Position numbers and translations under genes: made by a program
Part shown: piece after piece, positions 1 to 4,582 of the stretch
Layout of the letters: each line of letters begins with the position of its first letter
Numbering within the stretch: position 1 is the first letter of the stretch
NCBI GenBank assembly: GCA_016784945.1
Contig: JADHTP010000213.1
Span: forward strand, 1 to 5,768
Direction: 5' to 3'
Source of the DNA: Deltaproteobacteria bacterium
GTDB lineage: Bacteria; Myxococcota_A; UBA9042; DTJE01
DNA length: 5,768 nt
The notes under the pieces: model-generated
What the model was told of the DNA's origin: nothing
Databases searched by the model: none
What the model saw: the letters and a program-made list of their open reading frames with translations, nothing else

Positions 1-2601
1 CACCGCCGGAAGGTCCACCACGGCCAGGTCCAGGTCCGCGGCGTCCACCAGGGTATCCTGTGACCGGATCAGGGCGACCGAAGAGGCGGCGGCCGGATCC
101 AGGCCCAGGTTCACCACCGTGGCGGACACGGTCACCAGCCCACCCGGGTAGATGATGGCGGGGGACTCCACCACGTGGACGGGCATGAGGTCCGCGCCCT
201 CACCGGGCTCCAGCACCTTCAGGTCCAGGGTGTAGTGGGCCTGGTTGCCCACGGACTTCGGGAACACGCGGACCCGGTAGAGACCTCCTTCCTCCACGAT
301 GAACACGGCAGCCTTGTCCTGGTCGCCGGTGGTGTCGGCCCGGTCGAGCAACGTTCCGTCGGGATCCAGGATGTCCAGGTCCAGGTCGTAGGGCCTGGGC
401 GCCAGGAACAGAGGGCTCGTCAGCATGATGGTCGCCACCAGGGACTGTCCCGGCTGCACCTGGACCGCGTACCAGTCCTCGCCGCCGCACAGTCCCAGGC
501 CCTCGGTGAGGACCGCATCCAGTTCAACGGCCTGCTTCGATTCGTTGTTGGGCTCCAGTTCGTCTTCGTGGCACCCGCCCTGGGGGTCCAGCACCGTGAT
601 GGGGTTGGTGGAAACCAGGAGCTGGTTGCCCTTGTTCTTGTCGGCCGTGAGGTTCCCTTCCGCGTCCCCGATCACACCCACGTAGTACTGTCCGATGTCG
701 TGGGGCAGCGAGATGGGTACGGGAATCTTCTCCACCCGCTCCACTTTCACCGAGGGGACCACCTGATCCAGGGCCACCTTGGCGATGACGATGTCCTTGC
801 CCGAGTTCGCCTCCCCGATGTTCACCGTCACGTCCTCCGAAAGGACCACGTAGTTGGTGAAGGCGCCCGATGCCGTGGAGCCGATGTTGGTCATGTCGTA
901 GGCGACCTTGATCTCCTTGCCGGCATCCACCACGGCCGGGTGGACCACCAGGTCGGCCAGACCCACGTCGACGAAGGCATCCTCGTAGACGTGCAGGACC
1001 TGCTCGTCCAGCAGCCAGTTGTTGGTTTCGTCCAGTTCGTCCAGGACCCCGTCCACGTCCAGCACCACGCTGAAGTAGTAGTCATCGGGCTTCAGCAGGT
1101 TCGGCATGGGCACCACGTAGGTCAGGGTCGATTCGCCACCCGGAGGCAGGGAGGCAGCCACCTGGGTCCCCACCTTGGTGTCGTAGTTGGGGTTGAGACC
1201 GGGCTCGTCGGAAACGAAGAAGGCGATGGGGATCGCCGGGCTCGGCTTGTTCCCGGGATTGGACACATGGGACACCACCTTGACGCTGCCGCCTTTGTAG
1301 GTGTCGTGGGGGCTCACCTCGATGGCGTCGAGGGACAGATCGTAGCCCAGGAGCACTTCTTCCACCACATCGAAGACCCAGGGCGAGACCGCCATGTTGT
1401 TGGACTCGCTGTCCTCCGCCACCGAGTTGGTCAGGTCGACCCTGGCGATGGCGTAATACTGGCCGATGGCCATGGTGACGGGTACCTTGAGGAGGCCCGA
1501 GATGCCAATGGACTTCCCGGCATCGAGGCTGAAGATCATGTCCGAGTCTTCCGACGTCAACCGGATGTCGTCCTCGGAGAGATCCGTGTCCACCGAACCG
1601 TACACGGCATACCGGAAATTCTTGGCCTCGGCCTGCCCCTGGTTGACCAGATCAATGGCGTAACTGACCGATTTCCCAGGATACACGGTGGTCCCCTGGA
1701 AGAAGTCGGGCGGCGTCACCGTGAGGTCGGCCTTGAACTTGGCGGTTTCGGACACGGTGATCAGGCTCGTGGCCTGCTCCACGTTGTTGTCCTCGTCGCT
1801 TTCGGTCACCACGTCGTCGGGATCGGCTATCACGAACAGGAAATAGGAGCCTTCCGGCGTGTCGGGGGGAAGGGGGGCCGCCTCGTCCACGTAGGAGACC
1901 TTGACCTCCTTGTAGCGACCATCATCCATGCCGTCCAGGGTGATTTCCTTCAGAACCAGGTCCTTGTCCTCCTGGTACAACTCGTCCTTGGAAAGCGCCA
2001 CCAGCAGTTTGAACGGATCCTCGATGAGGTCGCCCTTGTTGAAGAGGGAGAAGGTCATGAGGACCACGTCCCCCGGGGCCACCTCGATGGCGGAGGTGAT
2101 CTTGACCTGGGACAGGTCGAGATCCGCGCTGTCGAGCACGAGGACCTGAACCGAGTCCTTGGCGGTCTCACCGGTGGCCTTGCAGGTGACCTGGAACTCG
2201 ATGGTGAACAGGCCCAGGGTGTGGAAGATGAAGTCACCGGGGTTCTTCTTGGTGGAATAGGTGCCCGGTCCGAAGGTCCACAGGTACTCGGAATCGGCCG
2301 GGGCGCATCCCTTGACATCGCTTTCCAGGTGTACCGTGAGGGGCGCGTTGCCCTTGAGCTTGTCGATGAGAATGGTCGCCGTCAGGACCCCCTGGTCCAC
2401 GTCCTTCTGGACCCCGGGGTCCGCCTGAATGTCCCCGGCATCCGGGTTCTGGATCACATCCAGGTCCGACGGCCCGCCACCGCAAGCGACCGGGGACAGG
2501 GCCAGGATGCCCGCCGAAAGCAGGCCCAGGAGCCTGGCTGACGACCGTTTCAGGGGGGCGGAACCGAGGTGGATGAAATGGGGCACGATGGGTTGCTCCA
2601 T
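1..2601 (-). CDS. Multi-domain surface lipoprotein: PKD, four CARDB, PPC, then a fifth CARDB (3' end outside window)
   Basis: Reading the minus strand from ATG 2601-2599 gives 867 codons with no stop to the window edge, so the C-terminus is missing. Residues 1-40 are a lipoprotein signal peptide: basic Lys18, Arg19, Arg23, a Leu-rich core, then LSPVAC with lipid Cys40 (Pro at -3 is not ideal). An Asp-rich tether (44-72) follows. Residues 74-156 are a PKD domain (YLWTFGPGTYS at 106-116) with Cys99/Cys140 as a likely disulfide. CARDB-type domains lie at about 160-283, 292-411, 421-538 and 549-670; the first three close with the family's acidic-NN signature (SDEDNN, DSESNN, LDETNN). A PPC domain spans 680-796 (DELEPNNE, GGEDWY), with Cys677/Cys705 likely paired. 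A fifth CARDB starts near 804. CARDB means cell-adhesion-related domain; PPC domains usually accompany secreted proteins. Likely role: outer-membrane adhesin or scaffold (inference). No catalytic domain is visible. The start is favoured because the promoter lies just upstream; the ribosome site is weak (CAGG). Confidence 0.93.
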   Translation of the reverse strand, partial: MEQPIVPHFIHLGSAPLKRSSARLLGLLSAGILALSPVACGGGPSDLDVIQNPDAGDIQADPGVQKDVDQGVLTATILIDKLKGNAPLTVHLESDVKGCAPADSEYLWTFGPGTYSTKKNPGDFIFHTLGLFTIEFQVTCKATGETAKDSVQVLVLDSADLDLSQVKITSAIEVAPGDVVLMTFSLFNKGDLIEDPFKLLVALSKDELYQEDKDLVLKEITLDGMDDGRYKEVKVSYVDEAAPLPPDTPEGSYFLFVIADPDDVVTESDEDNNVEQATSLITVSETAKFKADLTVTPPDFFQGTTVYPGKSVSYAIDLVNQGQAEAKNFRYAVYGSVDTDLSEDDIRLTSEDSDMIFSLDAGKSIGISGLLKVPVTMAIGQYYAIARVDLTNSVAEDSESNNMAVSPWVFDVVEEVLLGYDLSLDAIEVSPHDTYKGGSVKVVSHVSNPGNKPSPAIPIAFFVSDEPGLNPNYDTKVGTQVAASLPPGGESTLTYVVPMPNLLKPDDYYFSVVLDVDGVLDELDETNNWLLDEQVLHVYEDAFVDVGLADLVVHPAVVDAGKEIKVAYDMTNIGSTASGAFTNYVVLSEDVTVNIGEANSGKDIVIAKVALDQVVPSVKVERVEKIPVPISLPHDIGQYYVGVIGDAEGNLTADKNKGNQLLVSTNPITVLDPQGGCHEDELEPNNESKQAVELDAVLTEGLGLCGGEDWYAVQVQPGQSLVATIMLTSPLFLAPRPYDLDLDILDPDGTLLDRADTTGDQDKAAVFIVEEGGLYRVRVFPKSVGNQAHYTLDLKVLEPGEGADLMPVHVVESPAIIYPGGLVTVSATVVNLGLDPAAASSVALIRSQDTLVDAADLDLAVVDLPAV

Positions 2602-2620
2602 TGGCCTGAGAAAACGATGT

Positions 2621-2649
2621 TTTGTAACGGAATCCGTGACTTCTGTCAA
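2621..2649 (-). promoter_or_regulatory. Sigma70-like promoter of the CARDB/PPC lipoprotein gene
   Basis: On the minus strand a perfect -35 box TTGACA (2649-2644) is followed by exactly 17 bases and a -10 box TACAAA (2626-2621; 4 of 6 consensus bases). Transcription would begin near 2614, leaving a leader of only about 13 bases before the ATG at 2601. The spacer holds the palindrome listed separately. The call rests on consensus match only. Confidence 0.6.
2624..2640. promoter_or_regulatory. Operator-like 17-base palindrome inside the leftward promoter
   Basis: The sequence GTAACGGAATCCGTGAC is an inverted repeat about a central A, with 7 of 8 base pairs matching and an unbroken core of ACGGA-A-TCCGT. 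It occupies most of the -35/-10 spacer and slightly overlaps the -10 box. A dimeric regulator bound here would occlude or remodel the leftward promoter. No regulator gene is in the window, so the binding protein is unknown. A short palindrome can also arise by chance. Confidence 0.35.
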
Positions 2650-2721
2650 CCCGACGGGGCCTGGCTGGCCGACCGCCGCATCCGTCCATTCACAAGACAT
2701 ATCACGCGGTTAGGTTTCTAT

Positions 2722-2750
2722 TTGGTCACCGGTCTCCCAGTTGGTACAAT
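2722..2750 (+). promoter_or_regulatory. Extended -10 promoter of the small-lipoprotein operon
   Basis: TACAAT at 2745-2750 matches 5 of 6 bases of the -10 consensus. TGG directly before it gives the extended -10 motif (TGnTACAAT). A weak -35, TTGGTC, sits 17 bases upstream at 2722-2727. Transcription would start near 2757, about 20 bases before the ATG at 2777 and just ahead of a strong ribosome site. It faces away from the promoter at 2621-2649. Confidence 0.6.
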
Positions 2751-2763
2751 CTTCAGTGGACAT

Positions 2764-2769
2764 GGAGGA
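2764..2769 (+). promoter_or_regulatory. Strong Shine-Dalgarno site fixing the start at 2777
   Basis: GGAGGA lies 7 bases before ATG 2777. It decides between that ATG and the earlier in-frame codons (TTG 2741, ATG 2762), which lie in or just after the promoter and have no ribosome site. Confidence 0.75.
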
Positions 2770-2776
2770 ATGCGCC

Positions 2777-3043
2777 ATGCGGACGATGGCTGCCTTGGGA
2801 ATTTCGCTGCTGTTTGTGGTCATGTCACTCCTGCCAGGGTGCGGGAGAGGCAAGGCCCACGACGATCCGGCTCACGGATGCACGGTGAACTGCGCGACGT
2901 CAAAAATATCGTTCTTCGGACCAAACCCCGCCCAGTTCAACCACTCCCTGGACGTGGAGGGCGGAGTCCTGGTCCCGGATGCCATCGGTGGCGACGGCGG
3001 GAAGGACACGGTGGATCCCGGCATCATACCCATTGATTTTTAA
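2777..3043 (+). CDS. Small lipoprotein, 88 aa, unknown function
   Basis: I do not recognise a family. Residues 1-22 are a clear lipoprotein signal peptide: Arg2, a hydrophobic core, and the lipobox LLPGC with lipid Cys22. The mature part is only 67 residues. It has a basic GRGK after the cysteine, a Cys35/Cys39 pair (CTVNC) that could form a small disulfide loop, and a Gly/Asp-rich tail (GGDGGKDTVDPG, 71-82) ending in IPIDF. Gly at +2 predicts outer-membrane sorting. The tail resembles the flexible tethers after the lipid cysteine in both large neighbouring lipoproteins, but here no folded domain follows. It could be a genuine short lipoprotein or the stub of a longer one. It is the first gene of the rightward unit, has a strong promoter and ribosome site, and ends 21 bases before the next gene. 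The start is secure, the function unknown. Confidence 0.8.
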   Translation: MRTMAALGISLLFVVMSLLPGCGRGKAHDDPAHGCTVNCATSKISFFGPNPAQFNHSLDVEGGVLVPDAIGGDGGKDTVDPGIIPIDF

Positions 3044-3064
3044 AATGATTACGCCATTCACCGC

Positions 3065-3679
3065 ATGAACAGCAGCACCTGCAACGCCTTCAATACCAGG
3101 ACATTTCTGTTTCTGCTTTTACTGGGCGCCATCGCCGCGGGCGGGTGCAAGAGGCAGAAACCCGACCGGACCACGGTACGGGGGACATTCGCCCTCTACA
3201 TGGGCATCTCGACCCAGGGCAATTACCAGGCCCTCTTCCCTCTGCTGGTGAGCCGGTTGCGGGACAAGATCGCCATGGCCCACGGGAACATCCGTCAATG
3301 CGTTGGCCTCATTCAGGACCATTTTCCACCCGCACTCAAGGCCCAGGCCCTGGAAAGCCTGGGCCCGCCCGGCGTAAGGGTGGCGAAAACGCCGGACCAG
3401 CACCTGGCTGTCCTGATGGACGCGGCGGGCCGCCCGGCGTTGGATATCCGGGAGCGGCTGACGTCCAAGATCAAGCGCATCCGGCAGGTCATGGCCGGCA
3501 CCTACGAAGTGACCACGGTCTCCGGGGCGAGGCTCCGTTTCGTGAGGAAAGGCGACGGGCGTTTCTACCTGGTGCCCACGGACCGGGACGTCCGCCTGAT
3601 ACACCAGCAATACCTGCTGTCCATGGAACGCCTGGATGCCACGAAGAAAACGGTCAAGACCCTTGGCTTCAACAAATAG
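3065..3679 (+). CDS. Lipoprotein of unknown function, 204 aa
   Basis: The N-terminus has a signal peptide with Arg12, a Phe/Leu-rich core (14-20) and the lipobox AAGGC with lipid Cys28. The mature protein is basic. Residues 36-70 (Tyr45, Gly52, Tyr54, then LFPLL and a basic helix) look like the opening of the small alpha+beta lipoprotein domains of the NTF2-like type, which often start with a helix and a 'GDYxALxxLL' pattern. Residues 146-171 look like beta strands with a turn at GDGR (163-166). This resemblance is an impression, not a family assignment. The only other cysteines are Cys6 in the signal peptide and Cys79. No catalytic motif is evident. No Shine-Dalgarno site precedes the ATG, so translation may depend on the upstream gene 21 bases away. 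Its last 44 bases overlap the mepA start, which supports a shared transcript. The plus frame was chosen for its balanced composition; the competing frames are Pro/Gly/Arg-rich. Confidence 0.82.
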   Translation: MNSSTCNAFNTRTFLFLLLLGAIAAGGCKRQKPDRTTVRGTFALYMGISTQGNYQALFPLLVSRLRDKIAMAHGNIRQCVGLIQDHFPPALKAQALESLGPPGVRVAKTPDQHLAVLMDAAGRPALDIRERLTSKIKRIRQVMAGTYEVTTVSGARLRFVRKGDGRFYLVPTDRDVRLIHQQYLLSMERLDATKKTVKTLGFNK

Positions 3680-4502
3680 AAGACACACCAGTCGGGTCTG
3701 GATGCTCCTGCTGGCACTGGTCAGTGCCCAGGCCTGCACCGCCGCGATCAAGGAAACGAGGCTGGTCCCCGATCTGCCCGTCGAAACCCTGGCACCCCCG
3801 CCGGAGCACCCGGTGACCGATGACGTGGACCGGACGGTTTCGTCGGACCCCACGATGCGACGCCTGTCCTTCATTTCGACCCGCGCGAGGCCAGTGACAC
3901 TCCACTACCGGCAGCGATCCCAGTCGGTCGGCACGCCCACGAAAGGCCGCCTCGAAAACGGCCGGTGCCTCCCTTCGCGAGGCCCGGGATTCGTGGTCTT
4001 CAGCAAGAACCGATGCGGTACCGACGAGTCCGCGGTGCTGCTCATGTTCGCCATCCAGGAAGTGATGGAAGGGTACCCGGGCAGCCCGCCGGTGGTCATC
4101 GGGAGCCTGTCCCGGCCCGAGGGCGGACGTCTGAAGCCGCACCGTTCCCACTGCTCGGGAAGGGACGTGGACGTCGGGTTCTTTGCATCGGACGGGAGGC
4201 GTCTGCAGCACTTCGCGGACCTTGGCGCCCACGGGATCGACTATGACAAGTCCTTCTACATGATGGCCAGTCTCATGGCCACGGGCCGGGTGATGTACAT
4301 CTTCGTCAACTATTCTCTGCAACCCCACCTGTACGAGGCGGCTCGGCGGATGGGCTACGACGAAGAGCAACTGAAGTACATCATGCAGTATCCCCGCCCG
4401 CGTGGCGAGAAGGCAGGCATCATCCGTCACGCCCGCGGCCACAAGCGCCACTTCCACGTGCGGTTCGCCTGCCCCGATGGCAACGCGACCTGCGTGGATT
4501 GA
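3636..4502 (+). CDS. mepA: Penicillin-insensitive murein DD-endopeptidase, MepA family (peptidase M74), predicted lipoprotein
   Basis: MepA enzymes are zinc (LAS-type) peptidases that cut D-Ala-meso-DAP cross-links in peptidoglycan and resist penicillin. The 288-aa product shows the family signatures: R170-SHCSGRDVDVGFF and GHKRHFHVRFACP near the C-terminus. By alignment with E. coli MepA, the zinc ligands are His172, Asp179 and His274, and His269 and His272 match the other active-site histidines; all are present, so it should be active. The N-terminus is very basic (MPRRKRSR...), followed by a hydrophobic stretch (23-31) and SAQAC with Cys34, a plausible but imperfect lipobox (Gln at -2). 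E. coli MepA is soluble, so membrane tethering would be a difference. ATG 3636 overlaps the preceding gene by 44 bases with only a weak GGAA upstream. TTG 3663 (17-base overlap) is an alternative start giving the same lipobox. Residues 40-100 are a Pro-rich linker. Confidence 0.93.
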   Translation: MPRRKRSRPLASTNRRHTSRVWMLLLALVSAQACTAAIKETRLVPDLPVETLAPPPEHPVTDDVDRTVSSDPTMRRLSFISTRARPVTLHYRQRSQSVGTPTKGRLENGRCLPSRGPGFVVFSKNRCGTDESAVLLMFAIQEVMEGYPGSPPVVIGSLSRPEGGRLKPHRSHCSGRDVDVGFFASDGRRLQHFADLGAHGIDYDKSFYMMASLMATGRVMYIFVNYSLQPHLYEAARRMGYDEEQLKYIMQYPRPRGEKAGIIRHARGHKRHFHVRFACPDGNATCVD

Positions 4503-4582
4503 GAATCGCCCATCGCCTGTCGCCGGTCGGGCACACGCAAATGGTATGATCCGAAACAGGATTCTCGATCCGGTAGGGCCCC
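4503..4582. other. Intergenic spacer between mepA and the Cys-rich lipoprotein gene
   Basis: These 80 bases hold an extended -10 promoter for the downstream gene. GCCC at 4508-4511 could pair with GGGC at 4529-4532, but the loop is long and no T-run follows, so I do not call a terminator. Readthrough from mepA is possible. Confidence 0.6.
4542..4550 (+). promoter_or_regulatory. Extended -10 promoter of the Cys-rich lipoprotein gene
   Basis: TGGTATGAT contains TATGAT (5 of 6 consensus bases) preceded by TGG, an extended -10 element. No good -35 is seen at the usual distance, which extended -10 promoters can tolerate. Transcription would start near 4557, giving a leader of about 26 bases. The layout matches the promoter at 2742-2750 (TGGTACAAT). 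Confidence 0.5.

Noticed and set aside
175..2541. 788-codon open frame on the plus strand opposite the CARDB gene
   Set aside because: It is in exact codon register with the minus-strand gene and its product is a His/Val/Gly/Asp/Arg mixture with no domain or signal peptide. It is the usual antisense shadow of a GC-rich gene; the minus-strand reading gives clear PKD, CARDB and PPC domains.
2599..2700. Earlier in-frame ATG at 2700 for the minus-strand gene
   Set aside because: It would add 33 residues before the signal peptide and place the promoter boxes inside the coding region. There is no ribosome site.
2741..2776. TTG start at 2741 extending the 88-aa gene
   Set aside because: It overlaps the -10 box and would put 12 residues ahead of the signal peptide. 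GGAGGA points to ATG 2777.
3041..3046. TAAAAT as a -10 box for the 204-aa gene
   Set aside because: It matches 5 of 6 bases but has no -35 or TG extension, and it is formed by the stop codon of the preceding gene in an AT-rich patch.
3045..3068. Seven-codon leader ORF whose TGA overlaps the ATG at 3065
   Set aside because: It has no ribosome site and is too short to judge. It is probably chance.
3636..3737. Twin-arginine export signal in the MepA product (NRRHTSR)
   Set aside because: The motif lacks the hydrophobic residues expected after RR, and the strongly basic N-region is enough for ordinary Sec lipoprotein export.
4508..4532. Rho-independent terminator after mepA
   Set aside because: The stem is only 4 pairs with a 17-base loop and no T-run.
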